A stretch of 64,000 nt of DNA from Mixophyes australis (GCA_036250195.1 JAVHZZ010000006.1:78329369-78393368), one strand, 5' to 3'; numbered from the stretch's first letter, positions 1 through 11,913 are shown. Notes: generated by a model not told the origin, from the letters alone. Translations and numbers: made by a program.

Positions 1-171
1 ATGCATGGTCTTTAAAGACAGTCAATAATGCATGTTAGCCACTCACAGACCATTAACTCTTTGACTTGTAGATATTGTGGTGCCAGTAATGTAACTAATG
101 TAATGTAACTAAAATACTACATTACTTAGTAATGTAACTGACTGTATTGTTTCCATCAGTATTCTTTACAG

Positions 172-294
172 CTCATTAAATCTAAAGTTTCTTCAATTTT
201 AGAGCACTGCTATTCTTCCAGTTGTGATGCTGCTCAGTATTTTGATTCAGGATTCACACAACTACAAGCCTGTGTTGATTCAGCAATAATAAAG
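172..294 (+). CDS. abca5: ABCA5-like exon 1 of window: end of first extracellular domain
   Basis: 41 codons, phase 0 at both ends, acceptor after tattctttacag, donor gtaagg at 295. The tail reads AAQYFDSGFTQLQACVDSA, matching the ABCA5 segment just before TM2 (SGF.LQA..D.AII). Two cysteines in an SSSC context lie where ABCA5 also has cysteines. The 5' boundary is less certain because a second acceptor (ttttag) lies at 201-202. I prefer 172 because the extra residues include a VSSI string also present in ABCA5. Confidence 0.82.
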
Positions 295-359
295 GTAAGG
301 CTCAGAACAATAATTAATTTTCCTTTTCTACTATCTTAGAGTTGTCCATGGGTTTTGGG

Positions 360-559
360 CAGGCAGGGGCTGGCAGGTATCAGCCCGGGGGGCGCACAGG
401 CGGCCGCATCACATGACATGCGATGCGGCCGCTGGCAATATTAACCTATTTTTAGCATGGAGGGGGGGGGGCGGGGGGAGGCGGCCGGCCCGAACAGCCG
501 TTAGACTGAGCGGCCCGGGTGCCCGCTGCCCCCCTGCCCCCCGGTCCAGCCCACCCCTG
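360..559. mobile_element. hAT-type MITE with 8-bp target duplication
   Basis: A GC-rich 200-bp block flanked by perfect 8-bp direct repeats GTTTTGGG (352-359 and 560-567). The ends are imperfect inverted repeats (CAGGCAGGGGCTGG left; CCAGCCCACCCCTG right, 11 of 14 matching). The CAGGG-type termini plus 8-bp duplication are hAT hallmarks. Inside lies an inverted repeat GCGGCCGCATC/GATGCGGCCGC (two NotI sites) at about 402-434 and a poly-G run. No coding capacity. Confidence 0.8.
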
Positions 560-1154
560 GTTTTGGGTTGTTTTAGGAAGTAGAGTCACAATAGAGAAAT
601 AATAAAGACTTACCCTGTACTAGCCACAAGACAACGCGTATTAGTGCACATTTTGTTTTATAAAGGTGTTTAATTGATTTGAGGGTGAAGATTTTTTTTT
701 AGATTTAAAGACATCCCAGTTTTGCATAGCACAGCAGAGGGATTTAGCTGAGCAAATGGAGTAGAAAGGAAATATGAAGTATTTGACACTTGAAATAAAG
801 GCAGACTTTTATGAAACAATTAAATATATCGGAAAAAAACAGAAACATTGCATTTATTAGGCAAGAGGACTAAATGGGACAGTAGCAATGAAGAATGGGT
901 AAATTCCCAACTTTTATCACGCAGCATTTGAGTTTTGTTGTATTTAGAGGCATTTGTATATAACACATCTTTATATGAATTAAAGTTCATACATTCAATT
1001 TATTTTAGAATTCATAATAAAAACCTCTGATAACAGTAGATAAAGTAATCACATACTCCTCTCTGGTTTATAATCACCAGCATTATGCTCCAGAACCAGA
1101 GAATGACTATTTAAAGATCACCTGTCATGTTTTAAAAAAAAAATTGGGGGAGGG

Positions 1155-1400
1155 GATCTGTGGATGACCTGCTACGCCTCAGTCAAGACTGCAGCATTAA
1201 TCCACTTTGTCAGGTGCCTGTGGAAGGACAGCGACACGGTATGGTTCCTAGATGGATACACCCTGAACATACACGCTTTAGGGTCAGCATCCAGCGAGTT
1301 TGCTCTGGACAGATATCTAAATATGCCTGCCAGATACCAACCCAGAACTTGTGTCATTACACATGGTGCTGTCATGGGAGCCAGACTATCTAGCTGATTA
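1155..1400. other. Unidentified GC-richer block with overlapping open frames
   Basis: This 240-bp block stands out from AT-rich surroundings. Three short frames (two plus, one minus, 77-79 codons) are open across it at once. I recognise no domain, splice sites or homologue. It is most likely a fragment of an old repeat or retrocopy, not a gene. Confidence 0.25.
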
Positions 1401-1849
1401 GAATAAAGCAAAATATATTGTTAAGCTTTTTAAGATTTTGTTTTAGCTTTTGTTGACTTTTAGCTGTTTTTATAAACCATACAGGTTTTCTTTCAACTTC
1501 AATTCAGCTATTGTGTGTCTCTTCTTAGTTACTCTTGCGGCCAAGTATGAGTATGGGACCACTAGTCACTATCAATAGTGTATAACCATAAATACCCTTT
1601 GCAGAATCTGAGTAAACCATGTTGGTAAATGAAGAACATACTTTAATTTTTTTATAGTTTTATATCACAATCTCCAAACAACATACAATTTAGCAAATGT
1701 GGAGTGAGCAGAAGCACATCTATACTGACAAGTGAGAGAAACAGGGGCGGACTAGGCAGATGACAATGGAGACGTATCTAATAGTATGCCATAAAATAAG
1801 GTCAGCTTTCACCACTGCTCTGCTAATTTTTGGAACTAATATCTGTTAA

Positions 1850-2021
1850 TTACAGATACTGGTAGTGACTACTGCATAATTGTGTACATTACTAAAACTG
1901 CCACATTACTGGATACTATTAATGGGCATTAATACAGCTAACATAATACTGAATATCACTGCAACTCGCCTATTACTGTTCATTACGTCTACGATCATCA
2001 CTGTTGACATATTACTGGGAA
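1850..2021. repeat. Degenerate minisatellite, left part
   Basis: Irregular repeats built on the phrase TACTGGGCATTA..GCTAACATA, with a spacing of roughly 20-30 bp. The same phrase resumes at 5091, directly after the hAT insertion, so the hAT split one array. Confidence 0.6.
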
Positions 2022-3093
2022 AAGTGGCGGACTGGCCAGGGTGTCAGCTTGCCCGATGGCAAGTGGGCCCTGTGGGCCCCTCATGCAGTGGGCTCCCTTA
2101 AACATTAGACAATATGTTAAAAATGTTAATGACCTTTTAGTAGCTTGAAAATATAGTAGAAGTTCCAATGTTATTACTATATGCAACTGAAATTTTCAAT
2201 AAAATCATTTTTCGAGGATACTTTAAGAATATAATAAATAACTCTGAATAAATAATTCTGATTCGGGGTATGTGAGGCCGACCCATGCGTTGTGTAAGCT
2301 TAGATCTTTACTATTACGACTCAATGAAGCTTAGCTGGGGATCATGACGTGCAGCCAGAGTCATCTTTGTATTGAGCTATTGCATACATTGCAAAGACAA
2401 CACATATTATTCATTGCGTCGGCCTCAGTTTGAGTTTGCATCATCAGCTCTTCACCTCGTGCTTGTTGTGTTTTATAAAAGGTATGTATTTAATTAATAT
2501 TTTTTTATATACTGTGGCCATAAGTCCTTTAATTGAAATATAATGTATTTTCTGTCATTGTATAAAATTAGTGCAAAAATACTAGGTAGCATGCATATTT
2601 AAGCTGCAGTCTCATTAAATAATATATACACATAATGCAAGTTCAATAAATAATAATACCTTTTTATTTTCTCTGCAGTTAAAATTACTGTGATATTCCC
2701 ATCGCCGTGTTCTAGCAGAAATACATAATGGATCTCGCTACTGTACTGTAGAAATTTGTTACAATACGCTACAACAGTATAAATACAAGGTGCAGAATAC
2801 AGCAACCCAATAATAATAACAACTACAATTATTATCAAATGCAAAACTACAAATAGCCAACTTTGGCAAAAGCTGGATTCAACATTTAATTGTAGATGTT
2901 AATTTTTCCCAATGTGGAATATTTTTAATTAAGTTTTAGTTTTAGGAATATTACCCCTACCAGCATGGAAAAGAAAAAGCATAAATCAGTTTAGCATTAT
3001 TATTAGTTATGTGCTTAAAGGTGTTATCTGTGAGCGACTACTTTCAGTTGTGCCAAGTAATGATGGTACAGGACAGGGACTTTTAAATCTATT

Positions 3094-3276
3094 GGGGCAT
3101 ATTTAATTAGCTTTTCAGTTCGCGATTGCGTGCAGCTGCACAAGTCGCAATATCGCAACATCAAGGATGTCCGTGCGCAGCCAATAGGGTTGCGAAGGGA
3201 AATCTGCAATGTTGCTTTACCGTATTGTCACTTTACATGCGCAGCCGCTGACCGAAAAGCTAATTGAATATGCCCC
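3094..3276. mobile_element. PIF/Harbinger-like MITE, copy 1 inside hAT
   Basis: 183 bp with terminal inverted repeats GGGGCATATTTAATTAGCTTTT and its partner AAAAGCTAATTGAATATGCCCC (two short blocks), flanked by the 3-bp duplication ATT. The inner part is also partly palindromic (CGCGATTGCG-type). Same family as 4318-4532. Confidence 0.8.
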
Positions 3277-4317
3277 ATTGACTGAAACATTACAGCATCT
3301 TAAAATTGATCCCGAAAAATGTTTATCTGATAGTACAGATGGAGCTGCAAGCTCCCATGGCCAGTATATTGGTTTACAAAGTAAAGTTACTGATCTGGCT
3401 GATCAGCATGTTCATGTGTGGGGCTATGCCCATGTCTTGAATTTGGTGATAACTGAAACAACAAAATGTTGTGTGCCTGCAGTTTCTTGTTTCAAGTTGC
3501 TCCAGAATTTAGCAACGTCATACAGGAGAATGGCTGTATGGATAGAAATTGTTGGAAAACATCTAGGGCAAAAATAAATGAAATGATTAAAGTTAATTGG
3601 CGAGACATCTTGTCAGGAGAATCCAATACAGCAACAATTATATTTGAACATTTTGATGATACTGCCGTCAGTACTTTTGTAAATCTATTGACATGTTTAT
3701 CAATGATACAAGATTCAGAAAACTTTGATGCAAAAACAAAACAAGAAGCAAATGTTTTACTTCAAAGTGTTCTAAAGTTTGAAACAATATTGACAGAATT
3801 TAGTTACTTGTAAATATTTGAAACCAGAGCCCCGTTACAGACAAGTGGTTTAGATATGTTTCCTGCATGGAGTATAGTAAATTCAGCTACAGTAAAATTG
3901 AAGGAACAGACAAGAACATTTGATAACGTTCACAGAAAGGCATTGGATTTTGTAAATAAATGTAATGACAAAATTTCACAGTTGAATATGGATGAGAACA
4001 AACATACTGCTTGGACCCAGCAAAGTTTAAAACTATTGCAGAGAAGGGCCTTACAGATTAAGCATTGGAAGGTATTATTAAGCTGTCCCCACAAATCAGC
4101 AAAGATCAAGTAATATCAGAATTATTTTCTTTTGTTTTGAACTTTGATGTATTAAAACTATTGATTAATGATGGTGAGAATATGGATTCCAGTTGCAACA
4201 AGTGTAAAATTTGTAGCATTTGCCCATCGTATGTACTTAAAATTCTGGCATCCAACAAACTTCATGACAAGGCATAAGATAACCTTTATGAACTTTATAA
4301 AGTCATCTGCACACTAT

Positions 4318-4532
4318 GGGGCATATTCAATTAGCTTTCGGATTCGCGGTAACGCGCGTTACCGCGAAAAGTGCGCATTCTTGCGGGTATTACGGTACCG
4401 CATTAACGCGGATTTTCGTTCGCAACCCTATGGGCTGCGAACGAAAATCCACGTTATTGCGGTAACGTGTATTACGTTTCGCGGCTGTTCCGGCGCGTTA
4501 CCGCAAATCCAAAAGCTAATTGAATATGCCCC
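4318..4532. mobile_element. PIF/Harbinger-like MITE, copy 2 inside hAT
   Basis: 215 bp with ends GGGGCATATTCAATTAGC and GCTAATTGAATATGCCCC and the 3-bp duplication TAT. The interior is a long imperfect palindrome rich in GCGGTAACGCG. It disrupts the hAT transposase just before the dimerisation domain. Confidence 0.85.
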
Positions 4533-5090
4533 TATCAGTTACTCAAGTCCAATGTGAGAGGACATTTTCAAAGCTAAAGATCATAAAGACAAGGCTTAGA
4601 AATTCACTGTCTGGGGAGAACTTGGAATCATACATATTGCTATCCATTGAAAAGGAATTGTTAGATGAATTAGATGCAAAAACAATTATTGACACATTCG
4701 CACAATCCTCTAGTGAATTCAAACAATTCTCTTAAGATAGTGGATTGCATGAAATATGATTTTGAACTATCTGTTACAGTGTAAAATGTTCAGTACAAGC
4801 AAACTATTTAAAAATATCCATTTATTTAAAATTTTAAAAAAATCAATGATAACAATCTATATTTTCATTTAGTATCTGCTGTATACTGCCAGTAATATGT
4901 ACAATATATGTATACTGTAATTACTAAAAAATATACATTTATTTCGCTAAAATTTTAATTACCCTTTTTCTATTTATGTTTTTTGAAAATTTTATTTATT
5001 TCTTATAAAAATTAAATCATAGCCTTATAGTTGTGGGTGAGCCCCCTTTGTCTCCTGGCAACCAATATTGTTAGACCCAGTCTGCCACTG

Positions 5091-5420
5091 ACTGGGAAGT
5101 ACTGCTGTTGGTAGTTTAATGATCACCATTTACTGATATATTGCTGAGCATTACTAGAATTGAAGTGTAACTGGACAATACTGTTAGCCTGTTGCTGGGC
5201 ATTGTTACAACTGGCATTATACTGAAAATCACTGTTTGCATATTACTGGGCATTATTACAACTTGCATGTTACTGGGCACTACTGTAAGTAGAATATTGC
5301 TGCCTAATATGCCTTGCATATTACTGTGCTTTACTGTTGTGACATATTAATGATCATTACTGTTCACATATTACTGGGGATTTTTGTTAGCATGTGTCTG
5401 GGTATTTTTACTGCTGGCTG
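5091..5420. repeat. Degenerate minisatellite, right part
   Basis: Repeats of the TATTACTGGGCATTACTG phrase, about 20-45 bp apart (GCATATTACTGGGCATTATT, GCATGTTACTGGGCACTACT, CACATATTACTGGGGATT). A further related stretch lies at about 6290-6500. The unit is too degenerate to give a single period. Confidence 0.6.
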
Positions 5421-5815
5421 TTATGTATTTGCTGTTCTGTCTCAGAAATCCATTCTAGATTTTGCTGAATATCAGAGTTGTTGTGTGCCTTTTTCTGAGC
5501 AACCTTACTCACCCTGCTTCCTGTGTTTCTAACAGGATTGTACATTGCAGCTGATTATCAGGTCTTGCTAGACTCATTAATTAACAAATGAGCAGACATC
5601 ACTCTCTGCTCACATGCTTTATACCCAGCAACTGATTGGGCAAGACCAACATAAATACATTCATTGCCTTTGTTGCCCTGCTGGTGTTAGGTTTACCTAG
5701 GCTAGTGCTTGCAGCATTATCCTGAGATTTGAGTTTCTCCTGCTGCTGAATTGGCTTTGCTTATTGTACCTTGCTGTTGGATCTCTGTCTGCCCTTGAAC
5801 TCCTCGGGGTAAATG

Positions 5816-6004
5816 TATTAGGTGCCAATTTCTGCAAGTCGCCGGAAATCGGTGAGTTTGCAGTGAAAATTTAAAGCGGCAATGGCTTTAAAGGCATAGT
5901 TTTGCAAAACAATGCCTTTAAAGTCATTGGCGCTTTAAATTTTCATTGCAAACTTGCCAGTTTCCAGCGACTTGCAGAAATTGGCACTTAATACATTTAC
6001 CCCC
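5816..6004. mobile_element. Palindromic MITE, GGGTAAATGTATTA family
   Basis: An inverted-repeat element with ends GGGGTAAATGTATTAGGTGCC and GGCACTTAATACATTTACCCC (short blocks). Nearly the whole 189 bp folds on itself around about 5910. It shares terminal sequence with the palindrome at 11728-11913. No clear target duplication is visible. Confidence 0.75.
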
Positions 6005-7563
6005 TGGCCTGTTTATTGACTTTGTGTACCTCTCCTGTCCTCTAATCTGGCTTGCCAATTGACCATTCTCTTTTGTGTCCTTTTTGTCTGACTTTGTCTG
6101 TGTGTTGCTCCATGGTTGTGAGTCTCCCTAACAAACAACCAATAACAACTGTATACTACTGAGATCAAGTCCAAGAGACATCCGAATACCAGTGAACAGT
6201 GTGGTTCCGGGAAGGGCGGCTACTAATGGTGGAAAAACATCCCGCAGCATAGATTTTGTATAGAGGTTCTTAGATGCTGATCGTGGGGTTCATAACACTG
6301 GCATACTGCTGGACATAACTACTGATTACTGGGCATTGCTACAGTTAACGTTGCTGCACATAACTGCCCATCAGTATTGGTATTTTACTTGGCATGAATG
6401 CTAGCATGATCCTGAAAAATTACTGCTGGCATTTTACTGTTTATCCTTGGTGGCATATTAATAGACATTTCTTCTGGAACATTACAGGACATTTTTATGG
6501 TGTACTAGTCCTGAGAATGGACTATATGTATTATGCGGCTCTTTAAGGTAAATGTAAAAGGTGGTAATGTGAGAAACTGGGTGGAAAGTGCAGTTTCACA
6601 ATTCACCGTGGCAACAGAAAAGCTAGAATCATTCCTGGGCATTAATTAATTAACAGTACCTTTCATTACATTATGTTAATACACAAAACGCGTGGGCAGG
6701 GGGATAAAAAGCATTCCAAAATGTAATGAAGTGATGAGGTGTAGAATTAAGGTTAAACCAACAGCATAAACTTTTTTCGCCTTAAAACAACTTTTTAAAC
6801 TACTTTTTTTATTTTCAGTGCACTTGCTTACTCCATAAATTACTTTTTAACAACCATTTCATTAACAATATTTTAGTGCTACTTTTTGGAAATTAATTAT
6901 ATGTTTTGAAAACGCTACTTAAACATGAAAGAATTTAATCTTTACTGAATATTGCTAATTTTACACTCCACTGTTTAGTCTTTTACTTTCCTTTCATCAT
7001 CCATCACTTTTATAGAGTAAAAAATATTTTTTTAAAAATATGTTTTACACCTACCTCTCTATCTCCGTTATCTAGTGATTGGCACTTAAAGGCTGTCAAC
7101 ATTGCAATATAAATGGACAAGGGTTCTTTGACTTATTTGGCTGTACTGCACCAAATTCAGGCATCGGCATCATCCGTGTAAATGGGATCAATGACCTTGC
7201 ACTGGGATTAATGTCTGCTTTAGTAGTTGGGAGCTGGGCATGCAGTCAGGTGCTTCAGCTGTAATATGTGAATGAGCTTATGCTTTATTACGAAATATCA
7301 CAGTTCAAATATCAAGTCTTGAAACAAGGAATAGGTGAGAATCAAGTGTAAATTTCCAATTTAAATATAAACTGAACTGAACATGTATTTATTAAAAGTT
7401 GTTACTGTGACATATTCGTTAACACATTCTTTATGCAATTTATCTCCTGTCACAACAGGAGCTAATTTTTCAATGGATCTAAGCACATAAACAACAAACC
7501 TGTTAAGAAAAATATCTACATTTTCTTTATGCCTGCTAGACTAATGTTTACTTGCAATTTCAG

Positions 7564-7793
7564 CTGAAAACCAATCATTCAGCCTGGAAGGAACTGATGA
7601 AGACTAAGACCATGGTTATGGAGAAGCGGGCAGTGGTTGAAGTTGAGAGTTACTACCATGCCTTCATGTCAATATGTCTAGTGATGGCTTTCTCACCATT
7701 CGGATGTTCTCCAGCAGCTTATATTGTAGCTGAAAAAGAAAAGAAACTCAAAGAGTTTATGAAGATATTGGGGCTTCACGACACTGCTTTCTG
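7564..7793 (+). CDS. abca5: ABCA5-like exon 2 of window: TM2 and first cytoplasmic coupling segment
   Basis: 76 codons plus TG of a split Trp codon. The acceptor is tgcaatttcag and the donor is gtacag at 7794. It begins LKTNHSAWKEL. It contains the hydrophobic TM2 stretch around FMSICLVMAFSPFG and then the diagnostic ABCA loop EKEKKLKEFMKILGLHDTAF, which couples the membrane domain to NBD1 in this family. The Trp codon is completed by the first base of the next exon, which supports both boundaries. Confidence 0.95.
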
Positions 7794-8733
7794 GTACAGT
7801 CATGTGTTTTTATTTGTGATGATTTAAAACTGAATATTGACACATTAGATATCATTTATATATATTTGACAATGTACCTCTCGTGTTATTTCTAAGGATA
7901 TTACAAGACGCAGATACGTTCTGTAACCATATTAGAACAAAAGGCTGAGGCAGCTTTCTTGCAGAGCACAAATCTTGGAGTGGACTTCTGGCAGAATGGT
8001 ATTGCTGTAGTGGAGTTATTTCTTATGATGTATGATGAGTCCAATACCTAAGTCAGTACTGAAGTTGTGAAATCAGAACTCACTCTTTATACAGTGATAT
8101 TTACAGCAGCTATGCTTAAAAAGATACATATTTGAATATGTGAAAAGTTACATTTGGTCTACACCAGGGGTGCTCTTGAAGGGGGCGGGGGTGGTTCCAG
8201 TTGGCCAGAAACACCATACACTCGAATAACAACAGTTCTGTGGTTTAGAAGTAGGGAACAGCTTCTAGACACCTCCTTCTGCCTGCATAAAAAAACTATA
8301 AAACAGTCTGCAGTCCCATTTCTGTGGGAAATCTGCTTTTGTATCAATGAACCTTGGCTTCAACAAAATGGCCCCATGATTGTTCTTACTTTAGGCGCTA
8401 GTCTATGGTTCTTGCTTATGTTTTATCTCTAGTCGTTCGGTGAATGTAGTCAGGCTGCCAAGAGGAATTTGGGGCCCCAGTACAGCAACCCCCCCCCCCC
8501 CCCCCCACAGGTGATAAGTAAGGGTGCTGTATGCCACCACGCAGCGGCGCCACTGCCAAAGGGGCGTGGTCACATGTTGGGGGCGTGGTCAATAGAGGGC
8601 GCGGCTGCACTTCTTTAGGCATGATATATTGAGGGAGATTCAATTGCCGTTGATGTGACAGGGTTAACCTGAAACAAATAATATTAGGGGTGGTACTGAG
8701 AAGAGCACTAGGTGTCAATCTGACACCCTGGCC

Positions 8734-10100
8734 CAGAGCTGGATTAAGGCTCTGGGGGGCCTGAGGCACTTTAGACAAGGGGCCCCAATGAAGAAACATG
8801 GTTATCATTTTAGACAAATGTTATACAATATACAGAAAATACTGTGTGCACTATTGTTAGGTGCCTTCACAAGCAGTAAATGGTGAAGAGGGACATACGT
8901 CTCAACTGTCCTTGTAGTCAGACCAAAATCTGACTAAGCGAGGGAGTCACCCATATTCGGGACTGTCCCACCATATTCAGGACAGTTGGCAGACTGTCCT
9001 GCTCTCTCTACCTGTCACTTTCACCACCTGTGGCTGCTGGTGTCTTTAGCTAATTTTCTGCTTGTCTTGATCCTGGAATGTTGGATGCCCTCTTTGGAAT
9101 ACAAATGGCTACATAAGATTTAGAAAACTCCAACCAGCCCCGGTGTTAAATAAGTAGTACCCACGTTTTATAATTATGCCTCCCTTCATTCCCAACATTA
9201 AAATAATACTATTCACATTTGCTAAATAGATCTATTGCCCTGACATTAAAATAATTTTGAACACTTTTAATAAATAGACCTATTTCCTTCCAATCAGCCC
9301 AAACATTAAATTCATAGTTTTCCCATTTAATATATAAACATATTTCTCTCCCTCCAAACAGCCCCAGCAATAAATTAAATAGCATTTACCTTTAACAAAT
9401 ATAACCTTTTACAAAAACCATCCCAGGCATTAAATAATTCATATTCAAATTTAATAAATAGCGCTCCTCCCCCAAATCAGCCCCATATTCAATTAATAGC
9501 CCCAAACCACCCCAGCATTAAATTCAAGGTCCTGTCACCTCACCTTAAATTAATAGGCCCCACTATTAAATTAAATATCCCCACCAATAACTTAAATTGC
9601 CCCACTATCACCCCACAAATAAAATAGCACCCATTAAATAATTAGTCCCCACCTGCACTCCACCATTAAATAGCCTACCTCCCACACTATATTAACCACC
9701 CTTCCCTCAGATATTATATTAGCATACTGTGCCCCCCCCCCCCTCACACACACTACATTAACATAACACACACAGGAATTCAATTCAGCCATGCTCAAAG
9801 CGGCATTAATTCTTTAACCGTTAATACAGTAATTTTAACACTGATTTCTGCTCGCGGCTCCCTGAGCACTATATTAATATGCTGCCCCCACACACATATA
9901 ATATATTGACATGTTGCCCTCCCACACACACAAATTATATTAACACGCTGCCCCTATACACACACACACACACACACACACTATAATAACATAATACACA
10001 CTATATTAACATAACACACACTAGATTAACATACCCCAACCCCCCCCCCCCCCTTCCCTTACCTTGTTCATTCTGCAGCATTTCACACATGGGATGGCAC
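8734..10100. repeat. C-rich dispersed repeat, copy A
   Basis: It begins CAGAGCTGGATTAAGG, a hAT-like terminus, followed by GGGGGGCCTGAGGCACTTTAG and a long tract of CCCC-rich clauses separated by ATTAAATA/ATTAACATA, plus an ACACAC run near 9960. It shares the order of phrases with 15540-16402 (TTATCATTTTAGACAAAT, GTGTGCACTA, CTGACTAAG, CACACATGGGAT), so the two are diverged copies of one element. Confidence 0.65.
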
Positions 10101-11727
10101 CTGTCACATGCATGTAGTAAAAGTAAGTTACTTGTGATATTCTGCAGTTTCTTGGCTGCTGAGTGATATGTTTTTTTTTAAAAAATGAAATGGTTGTGAG
10201 AGGGAGATGTGTTTATTTTGATGAGTTGTATTATATTTGGTAAGTGGTTATGTGCATGTGTTTGTTTTTTTTGCTTTTTTAATGTACAGGTTACTTTATG
10301 CTTTCTTTTTCTAATTTACTTATTATAAGTTATTACATTTATAACTATTGTACTTTTCTAATTATAATATTATTGCAGCAAGTAGGGTTTTTTGTGGTTT
10401 TTAGAAAACCAAACATTTGGAAGCCCCCCTCTAGAAATCCTTTGTTTGCCCCTGTACCCATTTATACAGAGTTGGGTACATTATAACAACGCTCGACACA
10501 CCGACACCACATTCCCCGACACGAGGACACCGAAGATCTCATTGCCGACAGAGTGGTAACACAGACTGCTTGAAATAGAGACTTGAAGCAGTTGCAAGTA
10601 ATGAAGATTGGATATTATTGAAATCTGTGAAGAGATATCAAACATGCACCTCTGCAAGATGTTTCAATAATTAGAAGTTCTGCAAGGAAGCCTGAGACAA
10701 AATTCCTAAAGCAAGGATAGAGAGACTCTTGGCTGGCTACAAGAAACATTTGGAAGTTATGGTTGTTGGCAAAGAGGTGTTAGAAAATACTTCTTGACAG
10801 GGTGTCCGCATTTTGCACATGCTATCAATCTGTTAATCTTAGCAAATACTAATTGTGCAATATAATGTGCAGAAATATGTCATGTTTAAGTTTGCACCCT
10901 GCAGAGGTTAGGCTAACTTTACCTTGGAGGTTAAGTGAAAAACACAATTTAGCCAGGGGTGCCAAAGTGTTTACATTTAACCTTATAATATTATTATTGT
11001 TGAAGGTTAGTCTAAGAAGATGCTGTCCAAATGTGGAGAACACCTTTAATTGACACAATGTTGCAGCTTAATTGTACATGGAGAAATACAAATAGTTGTT
11101 AAAATTATGTACATATCAATAATCCAATTGAATTGGAACCTCTCCTATCCATATAGGGCCCGATTCATGGAACGTAAATGCTGATGCGTGCCATATTTTG
11201 CGAAAAATTGCTCTGCGCATGGCAAATATATGCTAGTGAACGCAAACAATTTATCTTCGAACGCAAAGGACACTTCCAACTTTAGCATTATGAACAATTA
11301 ATTAAATTATTATTAATGAATAACTCTAATTGTCAACATTAACACCCGGAGCCATATGAATTGCTTATAAAAGAGTGCCACTTACTTGATTCTGTTCAGA
11401 AAAACTTTTAAGACTCCTTAAGAGTCACTATCTGTGTTAAGCAACATTGCATTATATCATTCACCACAGTGACAAAAGTCATGACTGCATTTTTTTTTTA
11501 ATTTGTCTTTTCCGAATATTGACGTTGGGACATCTCATTTGTATGTTTTTCTATATATGCTTCCATTTGAGTAAAAATCGTTGTATATAACTATCAGCAC
11601 AATATTAATCAACAAACGTGCGCTTTCTTATTCTGTAACTTTTTAGGATTGCTAGGGATTATTTTTACCTGGTAATTACTGATGCCTGACACCGGACATG
11701 GGCCTGTGTATTAGACTGGACATCAGG

Positions 11728-11913
11728 GGGTAAATGTATTATCGTCCGGTTTTGTCAACTCGCGGGAGTTCGGCGAGTTGACAGCTTAAATTTAAAGCGG
11801 CGCTGCCTTGTAAAGGGAAACTTCCCTTTACAAGGCAGCGCCGCTTTAAATTTAAGCTGTCAACTCGCCGAACTCCCGCGAGTAGACAAAACCGGACGAT
11901 AATACATTTACCC
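11728..11913. mobile_element. Near-perfect 186-bp palindromic MITE
   Basis: Arms of about 92 bp (11728-11819 / 11822-11913) with one mismatch seen (GTCAACTCG against GTCTACTCG). The ends are GGGTAAATGTATTATCGTCC and its complement. It is flanked by the 5-bp direct repeat TCAGG (11723-11727 and 11914-11918). It interrupts the left edge of the adjoining minisatellite. The low arm divergence suggests recent insertion or arm homogenisation. Confidence 0.85.

Larger units (their letters stand above)
3012..4735 (+). pseudogene. hAT transposase pseudogene, ZMYM/TTF-like
   Basis: Broken frames encode a recognisable hAT catalytic/dimerisation protein. There is a segment with DSTDGAASSHGQYIGLQSKV, then HVWGYAHVLNLVI (RNase-H-like core), and a C-terminal hAT dimerisation domain with VQCERTFSKLKIIKTRLR and SYILLSIEKELLDEL. 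It is interrupted by stops or frameshifts near 3574, 3811 and 4110 and by two MITEs. Mentally removing the second MITE with one duplication copy restores a continuous frame into the dimerisation domain (YELYKVICTLSVTQ), confirming the reading. Once mobile, now inactive. Confidence 0.85.
2022..5090 (+). mobile_element. Decayed autonomous hAT transposon (ZMYM/TTF-type transposase)
   Basis: A 3,069-bp element between perfect 8-bp duplications ACTGGGAA (2014-2021 and 5091-5098). Its terminal inverted repeats are (A/C)AGTGGCGGACTGG left and CCAGTCTGCCACTG right. It holds transposase remains from about 3012 to 4735 and two MITEs (3094-3276, 4318-4532). The left terminal base is mutated (A in place of C). 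It sits within minisatellite sequence. Confidence 0.88.
295..7563 (+). other. Intron A of the ABCA5-like gene
   Basis: A 7.3-kb phase-0 intron. It contains a GC-rich 200-bp hAT MITE, a 3.07-kb hAT element, degenerate TACTGGGCATTACTG minisatellite on both sides of that hAT, and a 189-bp palindromic MITE (5816-6004), all listed separately. 560-1155, 1400-1850 and 6510-7560 are AT-rich with no feature I can name. Confidence 0.85.

Noticed and set aside
7079..7264. 61-codon frame as an exon before the TM2 exon
   Set aside because: No similarity to the ABCA5 ECD1, and exon 172-294 joins directly to 7564 in phase 0 with matching protein context.
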